A DNA stretch of 64,000 nt, from positions 144,532 to 208,531 of the forward strand of contig NZ_BAXA01000007.1 of assembly GCF_000698125.1 (NCBI RefSeq), in the 5' to 3' direction. A model generated the notes under the pieces. That model had not been told where the DNA came from and searched no databases. It was given only the letters and a program-made list of their open reading frames with translations. The position numbers and the translations under genes were made by a program. Shown here in pieces: positions 47,949-57,106 of this stretch. This DNA comes from Geomicrobium sp. JCM 19038. GTDB taxonomy: Bacteria; Bacillota; Bacilli; Bacillales; Marinococcaceae. Every line of letters begins with the position of its first letter. Positions within the stretch are counted from its first letter, which is position 1.

Positions 47949-49169
47949 GTGGCAAAGAAACCACAAATCGTCATTCTTGGGGCAGGATATGGCGGAATGA
48001 TCGCAGCGACGAAACTTCAAAAGAAGCTAGGTTCAGGTGAAGCACACGTAACACTAGTGAGCAAGCACAAGTACCATTATCAAACAACTTGGTTACACGA
48101 ACCAGCCGCAGGAACCATGCATCACGATGATGCTCGTATTGAGATTGATAAGGTTCTTAACTCAAACAGAGCGAACTTTGTTCAAGACACAGTAATTTCA
48201 ATCAACAAAGACGAGAAAAAAGTCATCTTAAAAGAAGGCGGAGAGCTTGCGTACGATTATTTAATTATCGGTGTCGGTGCAACTGCTGAAACCTTTGGTG
48301 TAGAAGGTGTCTTTGAACACGCGTACCATAAGTGGACGATTGATGGTGTACGTGAACTTAAAGACCATATTGAATTCCAATTTAGTAAATACCGTAACGA
48401 AACGGTTCATAAAGACGAAGACTTAACGTTTGTCGTTGCAGGTGCTGGATTTACAGGGATTGAATTCATTGGAGAACTAAGCGAGCGAGTTCCAAAGCTT
48501 TGTGAACACTATGATGTGCCACGTGAAAAAGTAAAGATGTACGTGATTGAAGCGGCACCAAGTGCACTTCCTGGGTTTGATCCAGAACTCGTTGAGTACG
48601 CGATGAATTTACTTGAGCACCGCGGTGTTGAATTCAAAATCAACACGCCAATCGCTGAAGTAAAAGAAAACCTCGTCGTTTTAAAAGAAGGCGAAGAAAT
48701 CCCTGCAAGCACGATTATTTGGGCAACAGGCGTTCGTGGAAACAAGCTTATTGAAGAATCTGGTTTTGAAGCGATGCGCGGTCGTGTGAAAGTAGACGCT
48801 GATTTACGTGCACCAGGTGAAGAAGACGTCTTTATCATTGGAGACTGTGCACTCATCATCAATGAGGAAACGGAGCGTCCGTTCCCTCCTACCGCACAAA
48901 TTGCAATGCAACAAGGTGCAGTAGCAGCTGAGAACGTGATGGCACTCATCCGTGGAGGCACAACGTCTAACTTAAAGCCAGAAATTCTCGGAACACTTGC
49001 TTCACTTGGTGGTAAAGAAGCGATGGGTACTGTTAACGTATCATTCCTTAAAGGAAGAAAGCTTTATGGACGGTCTGCATATTTCATGAAGCATATGAGT
49101 GATAACCGTTACTTGATGAAGCTAGGCGGACCGCTTCTAGTTCTTAGCAAAGGAAGAAACCCCTTCTAA
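47949..49169 (+). CDS. yumB: type II NADH dehydrogenase YumB
   Basis: 406-residue NDH-2: FAD motif IVILGAGYGGMIAA, quinone-site-like YHYQTTWLHEPAAGTMHHDD, NADH motif VVAGAGFTGIEFIGEL, and VFIIGDCALI. It oxidises NADH and reduces menaquinone at the membrane without pumping ions. GTG 47949 gives better spacing from GGAG at 47934 than GTG 47940, but either is possible. It is divergent from yumC, with 280 bases between the start codons. Intact. Confidence 0.93.
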   Translation: MAKKPQIVILGAGYGGMIAATKLQKKLGSGEAHVTLVSKHKYHYQTTWLHEPAAGTMHHDDARIEIDKVLNSNRANFVQDTVISINKDEKKVILKEGGELAYDYLIIGVGATAETFGVEGVFEHAYHKWTIDGVRELKDHIEFQFSKYRNETVHKDEDLTFVVAGAGFTGIEFIGELSERVPKLCEHYDVPREKVKMYVIEAAPSALPGFDPELVEYAMNLLEHRGVEFKINTPIAEVKENLVVLKEGEEIPASTIIWATGVRGNKLIEESGFEAMRGRVKVDADLRAPGEEDVFIIGDCALIINEETERPFPPTAQIAMQQGAVAAENVMALIRGGTTSNLKPEILGTLASLGGKEAMGTVNVSFLKGRKLYGRSAYFMKHMSDNRYLMKLGGPLLVLSKGRNPF

Positions 49170-49183
49170 AAATTCTTATTGAA

Positions 49184-49224
49184 AACTAACTCAGCTGCAA
49201 CGGTGCGACTGGGTTAGTTTTTTT
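49184..49224 (+). terminator. yumB terminator
   Basis: AACTAACTCAG pairs with CTGGGTTAGTT around a 14-base loop, followed by T run. Confidence 0.88.
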
Positions 49225-49273
49225 GTTTGGGGCGAATGACTTTTTGGTGCGTAGCAACGTGAAAAACATATGG

Positions 49274-49291
49274 ACAATGTTTGAACATTGT
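49274..49291. promoter_or_regulatory. perfect 18-bp palindrome upstream of the yuiB promoter
   Basis: ACAATGTTTGAACATTGT: 8-bp arms around TG, ending 8 bases before the -35. Candidate operator; regulator unknown. Confidence 0.5.
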
Positions 49292-49299
49292 TTAGTTTA

Positions 49300-49328
49300 T
49301 TGACGAGGGTGTTTGCCTTTTGTAAACT
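49300..49328 (+). promoter_or_regulatory. promoter of yuiB
   Basis: TTGACG, 17 bases, TAAACT, 24 bases before the start codon. Confidence 0.6.
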
Positions 49329-49352
49329 TAATGTGATATGGAGGTGAGCGGC

Positions 49353-49678
49353 ATGGGAATTACGAGTTTGCCGCAGTTAGTCATTTCCATGATGTTGTTT
49401 TTAATTTTGTTTTTTGGTATTGGTTTTCTTTTAAATATGGTACTTCGTTCAACGTGGATGATGGCGGTTTTGTATCCGATCATCGTCGTATGGATGTGAA
49501 TTCTGCAACGTTTACGCAATACTTCACAAACCCAATTCAATCCTTCTCAGCTATTCCAGCCGAGTTTGCTGCACTTAGAATTGCGGATATCGTTATTTTG
49601 GCATCCGGTTTTATCGGTGCATTGATTGCAGGGGTTGCGATTCGCATGTTACGAGTTCGTGGTTATCAGATGTTTTAA
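49353..49678 (+). pseudogene. yuiB: YuiB-like membrane protein, one frameshift
   Basis: 108 residues when repaired, close to B. subtilis YuiB. Two or three membrane helices: MMLFLILFFGIGFLLNMVL, WMMAVLYPIIVVW, and after the break DIVILASGFIGALIAGVAIRML, with the family end GYQMF. The break at about 49494 is fixed by one more G (TATGGATG to TATGGGATG, giving VVWDVNSATFTQYF). Function unknown. GGAGGTGAG precedes ATG 49353. Confidence 0.8.
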
Positions 49679-49698
49679 AAACATACATCGTGGAAGTA

Positions 49699-49729
49699 TA
49701 AAGCATTGCCAGTTGGCAGTGCTTTTTTT
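49699..49729 (+). terminator. yuiB terminator
   Basis: AAAGCATTGCC, AGTT, GGCAGTGCTTT, followed by T run. Confidence 0.9.
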
Positions 49730-49790
49730 GATACGTGCATAAGCGCGTCTTGAATTGGGCATGCTGTCGTAAGTGAAAGAAGGTGACAGC

Positions 49791-50432
49791 ATGCACTTGA
49801 CGACTACCGTTTTGCGACGAATACTTCTCGCACTACTCGTAAGCGCTGCCCTTTATGTAACGTACAATCAGCTTACAGGGTTAACGCATAATGATTGGTA
49901 TGAGTCGAATACGTTAGATACGCAAATTCACGAACAAGTGATACAAGAAGCATCGTCTGAAGGATTACTGATTAAAGAAAATACATCCGTAAGAGAAGCG
50001 GTTGCCCAGATCGAAGAATTTGCAAATTTGGATGCATTTCCGACGCGACGTGTTATGGCAACAGGCTATACTGCGGGTATGGAATCAACGGGTAAAGAAC
50101 CTGGTCATCCTGCATATGGTCTTACATATTCCGGTGTACCGGTTTCAAGAGACGTCTATTCAACGATCGCAGCAGACCCTGATGTGTTTCCAATTGGAAC
50201 AGTGTTGTTTATTCCAGGATACGGATACGGCGTTGTTGCCGATACTGGCTCAGCAATTCAAGGAGAAATTATTGATTTGTATTATGACACTGTTGAAGAT
50301 GTGTTTGCTGAGTGGGGGAAGAAAGAAGTAGATGTCTATATTATGCAAGAAGGAAATGGCCAACTGAGTGAAGATGAATTTAGAGCTTTCCAAGAAAACC
50401 GAGCCGTTGATGGCTTTACCCCACCTGTGTAA
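49791..50432 (+). CDS. yuiC: YuiC, 3D-domain muralytic protein
   Basis: 213 residues: an N-terminal membrane anchor (about 8-28), a short helical linker, then a 3D domain ([51 protein letters not shown]) carrying the three conserved Asp. B. subtilis YuiC is a stationary-phase-survival protein with lytic transglycosylase activity on peptidoglycan. ATG 49791 follows AAGGTGA; an earlier in-frame start at 49773 would remove that spacing. Intact. Confidence 0.87.
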   Translation: MHLTTTVLRRILLALLVSAALYVTYNQLTGLTHNDWYESNTLDTQIHEQVIQEASSEGLLIKENTSVREAVAQIEEFANLDAFPTRRVMATGYTAGMESTGKEPGHPAYGLTYSGVPVSRDVYSTIAADPDVFPIGTVLFIPGYGYGVVADTGSAIQGEIIDLYYDTVEDVFAEWGKKEVDVYIMQEGNGQLSEDEFRAFQENRAVDGFTPPV

Positions 50433-50437
50433 TGAAT

Positions 50438-50477
50438 AAAAAAGCCAGTGCCTACAATGAAGTAGGTACTGGCTTTT
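50438..50477. terminator. bidirectional terminator between yuiC and yuiD
   Basis: AAAAGCCAGTGCCTAC pairs with GTAGGTACTGGCTTTT around AATGAA. Serves both convergent genes. Confidence 0.9.
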
Positions 50478-50480
50478 GTC

Positions 50481-50968
50481 TTAGAATAAGGTAGGTTCTA
50501 AGAAGTTGTAGACGAAGATTGCGAGCAAGATTCCAAGTAGTGCTCCGAAAAAAACCTCAATTGGCTTATGACCAAGCAGTTCTTTCAATTCTTCGCGTTT
50601 CTCAACTTCTTCTTTATGCTGCCAATTCTTCGCTTCATGCATGAACTTGTTAAAATCATTCATTAGTTGATTTAACATCGTAGCATGGTATCCTGCGTGT
50701 CTACGTACTCCAGTAGCATCATACATAACAATGATGGCGAACATTGCAGAAAGTGCAAAGAATGTTGAATTAAAACCGTATTCAAGGCCGATCGTCGTTG
50801 CAAGAGCGGTGACAGCGGCTGAATGGGAGCTAGGCATGCCCCCAGTGCTTGTTATTAATGAAAAATCCACTTTTCTCGTTGCGATAAAGGCAATTGGGAC
50901 TTTGACAAGCTGTGCAACGATAATGGCTGAGATTGCATCCAGAGCGGATAATTATAAATGATTTCCAT
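50481..50968 (-). pseudogene. yuiD: YuiD-like DUF212 / PAP2-related membrane protein, one frameshift
   Basis: 162 residues when repaired. DFSLITSTGGMPSSHSAAVTALATTIGL is the DUF212 core (PSSH echoes the phosphatase motif); two C-terminal helices end in FFGALLGILLAIFVYNF. The first part (MEIIYNYPLW) and the rest (DAISAIIVAQLVKVPIAFIATRK) are in different frames; one more G at about 50939 (TGGATG to TGGGATG on the coding strand) joins them. Enzymatic role unproven. Confidence 0.83.
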
Positions 50969-51046
50969 GAAGCTCAACGTCCTTTCTCATCTAAAAGCGT
51001 GGACGTTCTTCGAATCGAAGAAAACCCCGTATACGAACATTTACAT

Positions 51047-51055
51047 ATTATAACA
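51047..51055 (-). promoter_or_regulatory. extended -10 promoter of yuiD
   Basis: Minus strand TGTTATAAT: a perfect TGn-TATAAT extended -10 with no clear -35. A 7-bp hairpin (TTCTTCG/CGAAGAA, 51006-51022) lies in the leader. Confidence 0.5.
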
Positions 51056-51103
51056 CAGTCCGTAAGGTCCTACACATGAGAAAGAAGTATTGATCATGAA
51101 TCG

Positions 51104-51680
51104 TTAAGAAAATTGTGAGGATAGCGGCCGTTTAACAAGTTGTGGTAGTTGGTGCGCAATAATCGCAGCCATAACTGTTAAGATGACGTCTTTGATGAAA
51201 GGCAACACCATCCAAAGCCACACAAGTCCGTAAGAGAATTCATCAGGAGCACCAAAACCGAGCATATAAACTCCATACATCCAGTTGGTGCCGATCAAGT
51301 AGTTCGCCAGAAGTCCGACAAAGCTAGCAACAACATACGTTTGATGGTCGGTTCAGCTTTTCGTTCAATGATTTTTCCGACGACAAAAGCAACGACGATA
51401 AAAGACAGAATGAAACCAAAGGTTGGACGAACGAACATTCCTGGTCCACCGTGGAACTGTGTAAATACAGGGCACCGAGTAAACCTACAAGAGCATAAAC
51501 CGTCATCGCCCAAGCGCCTCTTTTACTACCGAGTACAGCTCCAGTTAAAATCGCCATAAATGTTTGAAAAGTCACCGGTACTCCGAAGATAACAAGAAAT
51601 GGAAAGAAACTCGTAATATTAGATGCAACAGCCATCAGTGCAACGAACATAGCAATAATGATTAGGTCGAAAGTTCTCAA
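51104..51680 (-). pseudogene. bioY: biotin transporter BioY, two frameshifts
   Basis: 192 residues when repaired: the S component of a biotin ECF transporter, about six helices. Segments in order: IIIAMFVALMAVASNITSF and GAVLGSKRGAWAMTVYALVGLLGA; PVFTQFHGGPGMFVRPTFGF; GLLANYLIGTNWMYGVYML. Breaks at about 51471 (one more C on the coding strand) and 51315 (one more G). Start TTG 51680 behind AAAGGAGATGG. A BirA-type operator on its promoter supports biotin function. Confidence 0.9.
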
Positions 51681-51712
51681 AGTTCCATCTCCTTTAGTTA
51701 TGTATGGTTTGA

Positions 51713-51741
51713 ACTATAGCGTGTCGACTTTTTATTGTCAA
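51713..51741 (-). promoter_or_regulatory. sigma-A promoter of bioY
   Basis: Minus strand: TTGACA, 17 bases, TATAGT. The consensus -35 lies inside the BirA-like operator. Confidence 0.78.
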
Positions 51742-51766
51742 CTTAAATTCATAATTGGTTAACGAT
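51734..51766 (-). promoter_or_regulatory. BirA-type biotin operator
   Basis: Minus strand: ATCGTTAACC, 13 bases, AGTTGACAAT. This fits the Bacillus BirA pattern ATTGTTAACC-N13-GGTTAACAAT with 17 of 20 arm positions, and overlaps the bioY -35. Confidence 0.65.
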
Positions 51767-51776
51767 AGAGGTGCGA

Positions 51777-51826
51777 ACAAAAATAACCGCTACAAGGTGA
51801 GCGTTTAACTCGACCTTGCAACGGTT
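51777..51826 (-). terminator. terminator after the MFS gene
   Basis: Minus strand: AACCGTTGCAAGGT pairs with ACCTTGTAGCGGTT around a long loop, followed by ATTTTTG. Confidence 0.75.
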
Positions 51827-51832
51827 AATGAA

Positions 51833-53074
51833 TTAGACTGTTTTCTCTTGCCGAGATGATTTTGGCTGTTTGTTATCACTATTTTCATGAGAGAGTACGA
51901 GCTTTAAACAAATTGCTGCTACGAAGAATAGTCCTCCTGTAATAATGAACACCATTGGAATGCCTAACGTCCCGGCAATAAAACCACCCGAAACAGGACC
52001 GATGACATTTCCGAGAAAGCGGAAGCTTTGGTTGTAACCGAGTACTTCGCCTTGCATTGAAATGGGACAGACTTGACGAATGTAAGCTGTCGTACATGGA
52101 ATTAATCCACCGACTGCAATCCCGAACAAGAAACGAAGTAGAATTAAATGCCAAAGCTCCGTCACAAAGGCTTGAGGTATGAAGAATAATCCTGACAACA
52201 ATAGCAGTACGAGCATGATTTTCTCATGACCGATTCTGTCCCCAATCTGTCCCCATTTTCTCGTTGCCACTAAGTTCCCAAGCCCTGTAACAGAAAACGC
52301 AAGTCCAGCTAAAAACGCGAGATTCTCCGTTTGTGTCAGACTATCCACGTACAATGCAAGCAATGGCTGGACGCTAAAGTTGACGAGTTGTATTAGCATT
52401 GCAACGACCATAACCATAATGAGAACAGGCTTTGCTCCAATATGTTGAAGAACTTCTTTCCAGTGATAGCGTCTGCGCTTTTCGCCTTTTTCTTCGTAGA
52501 TGACTTCTTTTACGCCGACAATGACAAGTATTGTCGCAAGTACGAGCACACTCGAGGTAATAAGAAATGTTAATTGCATTCCGACTGTATCCGCAATCAT
52601 CCCACCCATAAGTGGTCCGAGTAAACCACCAGATACCGTACCGGTTTGAAGGGTACCGAGTGTTTCACCAGCCGTGCGTTTATCACTTTGAGCGGAGATT
52701 AATGCCATCGATGCAGGGATAAAGCCTGTCGCAAGCCCCATAAATGCCCGTAATACAAACAGTGATTCAGCGGATTGGACATACCCCATTAAAAACACAC
52801 TAATTGCGATCCCAAAGCCAGTACCAATCAATATTTTCTTCCTGCCAAAGCGATCCCCAATTCTACCCCATAATGGAGAAACGAGAAAGGCAACTAAAAA
52901 GGAAACACCAAAGGTCAGCCCAGCCCATCGCTGTACTTCAGCTGGTGTGTAGCCACCAAAAGAGTCGATATACAGTGATAAGAACGGCAAAACCATCGTC
53001 ATACTTGCTCCGACGAATAGGTTCGCAAACCACATAATAGTCAAGTTACGTTTTTTAACTTTGATGATAATCAC
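51833..53074 (-). CDS. MFS drug-efflux-type transporter
   Basis: About 413 residues, twelve membrane helices, DHA1-type. Motif A is GRIGDRFGRKK after helix 2, with a second copy GQIGDRIGHEK between the halves; the mid-protein loop is basic (KGEKRRRYHWKEV). Probably proton-driven multidrug export; substrate unknown. The start is uncertain: GTG 53074 fits the frame, but the likely ribosome site (GAAGGTG) overlaps it. Two operator-like repeats lie upstream, suggesting induction by a dedicated repressor. Confidence 0.87.
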   Translation of the reverse strand: MIIIKVKKRNLTIMWFANLFVGASMTMVLPFLSLYIDSFGGYTPAEVQRWAGLTFGVSFLVAFLVSPLWGRIGDRFGRKKILIGTGFGIAISVFLMGYVQSAESLFVLRAFMGLATGFIPASMALISAQSDKRTAGETLGTLQTGTVSGGLLGPLMGGMIADTVGMQLTFLITSSVLVLATILVIVGVKEVIYEEKGEKRRRYHWKEVLQHIGAKPVLIMVMVVAMLIQLVNFSVQPLLALYVDSLTQTENLAFLAGLAFSVTGLGNLVATRKWGQIGDRIGHEKIMLVLLLLSGLFFIPQAFVTELWHLILLRFLFGIAVGGLIPCTTAYIRQVCPISMQGEVLGYNQSFRFLGNVIGPVSGGFIAGTLGIPMVFIITGGLFFVAAICLKLVLSHENSDNKQPKSSRQEKTV

Positions 53075-53161
53075 CTTCGTTTATGATTGAAGTCAAACGT
53101 GTAAAAGAGAAGTAAGAACATGACATGAAGGGATAGAAGAAGATCAAGACACGTGAAGATG

Positions 53162-53180
53162 CACTCTGATTTACAGAGTG
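53162..53180. promoter_or_regulatory. operator-like palindrome in the MFS leader
   Basis: CACTCTG, ATTTA, CAGAGTG: perfect 7-bp arms. A second CACTCTGAT copy is at 53223 in the promoter spacer. Confidence 0.5.
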
Positions 53181-53213
53181 TTGGTGAGTGTTCAATTTAT
53201 TTCGCTTATCTAA

Positions 53214-53243
53214 ATAATACATCACTCTGATAAAGTGAGTCAA
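53214..53243 (-). promoter_or_regulatory. promoter of the MFS gene
   Basis: Minus strand: TTGACT, 18 bases, TATTAT. The spacer carries the repeated ATCAGAGTG element. Confidence 0.6.
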
Positions 53244-53273
53244 AGACGCTGTTCTTGCTCCTATGTGAAAAAT

Positions 53274-53289
53274 GCTAGAATAATCTAGC
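53274..53289. other. short palindrome upstream of gdpD
   Basis: GCTAGA, ATAA, TCTAGC: 6-bp perfect arms, 75 bases before gdpD. Role unknown. Confidence 0.3.
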
Positions 53290-53364
53290 CATTTCATTGA
53301 AATGCTCTTCTTGATTAAGAATTTCTAACGTATGCTATAAGGAACAGGTAAGGGAGTGATTCAG

Positions 53365-54048
53365 TTGGTTGAAACGACGGTTAAAGTAGTTGCCCACCGT
53401 GGAAGTACGAAAGGTTCAATCATCCAAGAAAACACACTCCCAGCGTTTGAACGTGCCATTATGTTAGGTGCCGATTACATTGAAACGGATCTTCGAAAAA
53501 CGGTGGATGGACAAATCGTCTGTGTTCACGATGAAACGATTCAAGGGAAGAAAGTGAAGTATTTAACGTATGCTGCATTGAAAAAACGAGGGGTGCCAAA
53601 GTTAGAAGAAGTGTTGCACCTGTGCAAAGGAAGAATTCGCCTCAACTTAGAGTTGAAAGAACAACAGCTCGAAGCAGAGCTTATTAAACTTGTAAATCAA
53701 AGCGACATGAGTCATGAAATCATCGTTACGTCATTTGACTTAGATGCTATTCGAATGATCCAACGTATGAATCCAATCATTCAAACCGGTGTGATTATCG
53801 GAAAACGCAATCGCTTCCAAAAAAGACGTTTGCGACTCACTCACGTTGATCTCGTGTGTGTTCACTATTCCTTACTTACCGACGAACTGATGACTCTCGT
53901 TGAAAACCAAGGGTCCATGCTTTGGGTTTGGACAGTCAACAACCGTTCGACGATACAAAAATGCTTGAAAAAGAACATTGATGGCGTGATTACGGATGAA
54001 GTTACGCTATGTCGAAACGTCCTCATGGATCATGAAGCGTTCCGATAA
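53365..54048 (+). CDS. glycerophosphodiester phosphodiesterase family protein
   Basis: 227-residue GDPD TIM-barrel enzyme that splits glycerophosphodiesters to glycerol-3-phosphate and an alcohol. The catalytic segment VVAHRGSTKGSIIQENTLPAF provides His-Arg and Glu-Asn; ETDLRKTVDGQIVCVHD gives the metal Glu/Asp and second His; LNLELKE follows. No signal peptide, so cytosolic. TTG 53365 is preferred because GGGAGTGA, which contains the in-frame GTG 53356, is its ribosome site. Intact. Confidence 0.9.
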   Translation: MVETTVKVVAHRGSTKGSIIQENTLPAFERAIMLGADYIETDLRKTVDGQIVCVHDETIQGKKVKYLTYAALKKRGVPKLEEVLHLCKGRIRLNLELKEQQLEAELIKLVNQSDMSHEIIVTSFDLDAIRMIQRMNPIIQTGVIIGKRNRFQKRRLRLTHVDLVCVHYSLLTDELMTLVENQGSMLWVWTVNNRSTIQKCLKKNIDGVITDEVTLCRNVLMDHEAFR

Positions 54049-54123
54049 GGCTCATTGTTACATATTCGCGTTCTATGCATAGGCTACTGTAGCGAATGAC
54101 TGTAAAAAGGAGAGCCTTAATCC

Positions 54124-54744
54124 ATGTCTAGACTTGAGGTATTTGCCGCATGGATGATTGTGACCGGGACGGTCTTTGAAGCCGCATCGGTTACACCGAA
54201 GTTCCCGTTAACTGATGAACAGCGTGAATCATTGGAGACGGTTGGTGTTGCATTACAAGCAGCGGGCGATACGATAATTTATGAACTCATCGAGGAGTAC
54301 AATCTAGAGAAGTTAGGAACGGGTTTATTTGCAATTGGAAATTTAACGATCTTACAAGGTTTACTTCGCGATATTGATGATGAGCAAATGACTAGATTTG
54401 ATATGCAAGGAAATGCGATTCAAGCACTTGGTGGCAGCATCATCTTGCCGGATTTGCTTCCACTTGAGAAATCTAAAGCAGAAATTCTTGAGTTCTATGG
54501 CCTTACAATCGAAGTCATAGGCAACGTGTTACACGTATTTGCAGGTGCCAAAAATTTACGTGGTGAAGACGGAGATGGCGATACGCTAGATCTATTTGGT
54601 GCTTGGGCGCAAGTGTTAGGTTCAACGATGGGAGCGGTTGGTCTTGAAATCAGTTTAGCAGAAGAGGATATGAGTGAAAGGGATCAAGAAGCCAACTTGT
54701 CTCAACAATTCGAAGAAATGAAGGTGAGGTTAGCGGCTAAATAG
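54124..54744 (+). CDS. DUF6944-like repetitive protein
   Basis: 206 residues built of about five degenerate helical repeats of roughly 25-30 residues with the theme G-x-x-(L/I)-x-(A/V)-(A/I/L)-G-(D/N/G): GVALQAAGD, GLFAIGN, GNAIQALGG, GLTIEVIGN, GAWAQVLGS. The first and last repeats contain (A/G)AW. It looks like the DUF6944 repetitive family of Bacillaceae; function unknown. No signal peptide. AAAGGAGAG precedes the ATG. Confidence 0.6.
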   Translation: MSRLEVFAAWMIVTGTVFEAASVTPKFPLTDEQRESLETVGVALQAAGDTIIYELIEEYNLEKLGTGLFAIGNLTILQGLLRDIDDEQMTRFDMQGNAIQALGGSIILPDLLPLEKSKAEILEFYGLTIEVIGNVLHVFAGAKNLRGEDGDGDTLDLFGAWAQVLGSTMGAVGLEISLAEEDMSERDQEANLSQQFEEMKVRLAAK

Positions 54745-54840
54745 TCGTAAAGCAACCTGGAATGATGCAAGATTGAATGATTGCCAAATGTTTTGTCCGT
54801 GTCGTAAACTAAGTGTAATTGATGATTGGAGTGATGAGTA

Positions 54841-55314
54841 ATGGCTTCTAGAGTCGAAAGCTTTGAATTAGATCATACAAAAGTAAAGGCGCCATACGTA
54901 AGGCAAGCTGGTGTTCAGCATATTGGTACTGATGGCATTGTTCATAAGTTCGATATTCGTTTTGCACAACCGAATGTAACGAATCTAAACCCACCTGAAA
55001 TTCATACACTAGAGCATTTGCTTGCGATTCATATTCGTGAATATACGGAAGCGTACGATCATATTGAAATTATTGATTTGTCACCGATGGGTTGTCAGAC
55101 AGGGTTTTATTTAATCGTTGACGGTCCTGCACAAGTCACAGAGATTATCGACATCTTAGAGAAAACAATGACAAGAGGACTCCAATACGATTATGTACCT
55201 GCAGCGACTGAGCTAGAGTGTGGCCAGGCAAAATTACACGATCTTGACGTCGCTAAAACGTGGATGACGTATTGGCTAAAGCAAGACAAAAAAGAGTTAG
55301 AACAAGTCTTTTAA
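54841..55314 (+). CDS. luxS: S-ribosylhomocysteine lyase LuxS
   Basis: 157-residue iron-dependent enzyme that cleaves S-ribosylhomocysteine to homocysteine and the AI-2 precursor. Metal ligands: H55 and H59 in HTLEHL and C127 in [10 protein letters not shown]58 and C85 are the acid/base residues. Monocistronic, with GGAGTGATG upstream of ATG 54841 and a strong terminator behind. Intact. Confidence 0.96.
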   Translation: MASRVESFELDHTKVKAPYVRQAGVQHIGTDGIVHKFDIRFAQPNVTNLNPPEIHTLEHLLAIHIREYTEAYDHIEIIDLSPMGCQTGFYLIVDGPAQVTEIIDILEKTMTRGLQYDYVPAATELECGQAKLHDLDVAKTWMTYWLKQDKKELEQVF

Positions 55315-55318
55315 AGGG

Positions 55319-55341
55319 CGAGCCAAGTTGGCTCGTTTTTT
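55319..55341 (+). terminator. luxS terminator
   Basis: CGAGCC, AAGTT, GGCTCG, followed by six T. Confidence 0.88.
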
Positions 55342-55369
55342 CTTTTTTAAATTGTTTGTTTTTAGAGCT

Positions 55370-55398
55370 TTCAGAGTGCTCCGTACTTCATGTATACT
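55370..55398 (+). promoter_or_regulatory. possible promoter of fhs
   Basis: TTCAGA, 17 bases, TATACT, about 33 bases before the start codon. Confidence 0.45.
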
Positions 55399-55430
55399 TA
55401 TGACGGAATAGATCAAAAAGGGGTAATCAT

Positions 55431-57106
55431 ATGGCGAATACTGACATAGAAATTGCACAACGAGCGAACATGTTACCAATTGAAGAAGTGGCAAATCGTT
55501 TAACGATTCAATCAGAACAACTTGAGCTGTATGGAAAATATAAAGCGAAATTAGCAGATGATGTTATCGACCCTTCTAATGATGATCAAGACGGAAAGCT
55601 AATCCTCGTCAGTGCAATCACACCAACCCCAGCTGGCGAAGGAAAAACGACCACAACGGTTGGTTTAGGAGATGCTTTAAATCAACTCGGTAAGAAGACT
55701 GTTATCGCATTACGTGAGCCATCTTTAGGTCCAGTGTTTGGAATGAAAGGTGGAGCCGCTGGTGGTGGGTATTCACAAGCAGTTCCGATGGCAGATATTA
55801 ATCTTCATTTTACCGGTGATTTACACAGCATTGGTGCTGCGAACAATCTTCTTGCAGCGCTCATTGATAATCATATTTATCATGGCAACGAGCAAAAGAT
55901 TGATCCTAAGAGCATTACTTGGAAGCGTTGTTTAGATATGAATGACCGTCAACTTCGAAACATTGTAAGTGGTTTACAAGGGAATACGAACGGTGTGCCT
56001 AGAGAAGATGGATTTGACATAACCGTAGCTTCTGAAATTATGGCAATATTATGCCTTGCAAGTGATCGAGGGGATTTGAAGAAACGTTTACAAGAAATCG
56101 TCATCGGATTTACATATGAAAAGAAAGCCGTCACTGCGGGTGATTTGAAAGCAGAAGGCGCACTTGCTACGATTCTTAAAGACGCGTTTAACCCTAACCT
56201 CGTGCAAACACTTGAAAACAACCCTGTCATTATTCATGGTGGTCCATTTGCAAACATTGCCCACGGTTGTAACTCTGTTATCGCTACAAAAGCTGCGTTA
56301 AAGCTTGGTGATTATGCCGTTACTGAAGCAGGTTTTGGTGCGGACCTTGGTGCTGAGAAGTTCGTGAACATTAAATGTAGACAATCGGGCTACGCCCATC
56401 TGCAGGTGTACTCGTTGCAACCGTTCGAGCATTAAAGATGCACGGAGGTGTCAAAAAGGAAGATTTGGCAGAAGAGAATCTCGGTGCAATAGAAAAAGGC
56501 ATTACAAACCTTAAGCGTCATTTCAACAATATGCAGGAAGTGTATAGGATTCCAACGGTTGTCTCCATCAACCAATTTCCGACTGATACAGAAGAAGAGC
56601 TTGAACTCGTGCAGTCATTATGTGAACAAGCCGGCATACAAGCCATTCGTTCGACCGGTTGGCGTGACGGCGGAAAAGGCGTAATTGACCTTGCTGAATC
56701 GGTTGTCAATCTCACCGAGAAACAAGAATCTACGGTGACGTTCACTTACAACGACGATGAAAGCTTAGAAGAAAAAATTAAAGCCGTTGTAACAAATGTA
56801 TATCGTGGAAGTGGCATTCAGCTTTCAAAGAAAGCGAGAACAAAACTCCGCGAATATGAGCAATTAGGGTACAAGAAGTTACCGGTCTGTATTGCAAAAA
56901 CACAATATTCATTTAGCGACGACATTAACCTCGGGAGCACGCCTGAAGCATTTACAATTCAAGTCCGAGATGTGAAGCTCAATAGCGGTTCACGTTTTAT
57001 CGTTGTCGCCACAGGTGCGATTCTTACGATGCCAGGGTTACCGAAAAAGCCAGCAGCTGAGAACATCGATGTTGATGAAAAAGGCTTGATTTCTGGCTTG
57101 TTTTAA
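55431..57106 (+). pseudogene. fhs: formate-tetrahydrofolate ligase, one frameshift
   Basis: 558 residues when repaired, normal length. ATP-driven synthesis of 10-formyl-tetrahydrofolate from formate. The P-loop [12 protein letters not shown] is at 64-75; [21 protein letters not shown] and [13 protein letters not shown] follow. The break at about 56396 needs one more C (TACGCCCATC to TACGCCCCATC), joining CRQSGYA to [18 protein letters not shown]. Start ATG 55431. The 3' end overlaps the convergent hydrolase gene by 4 bases. Confidence 0.93.
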
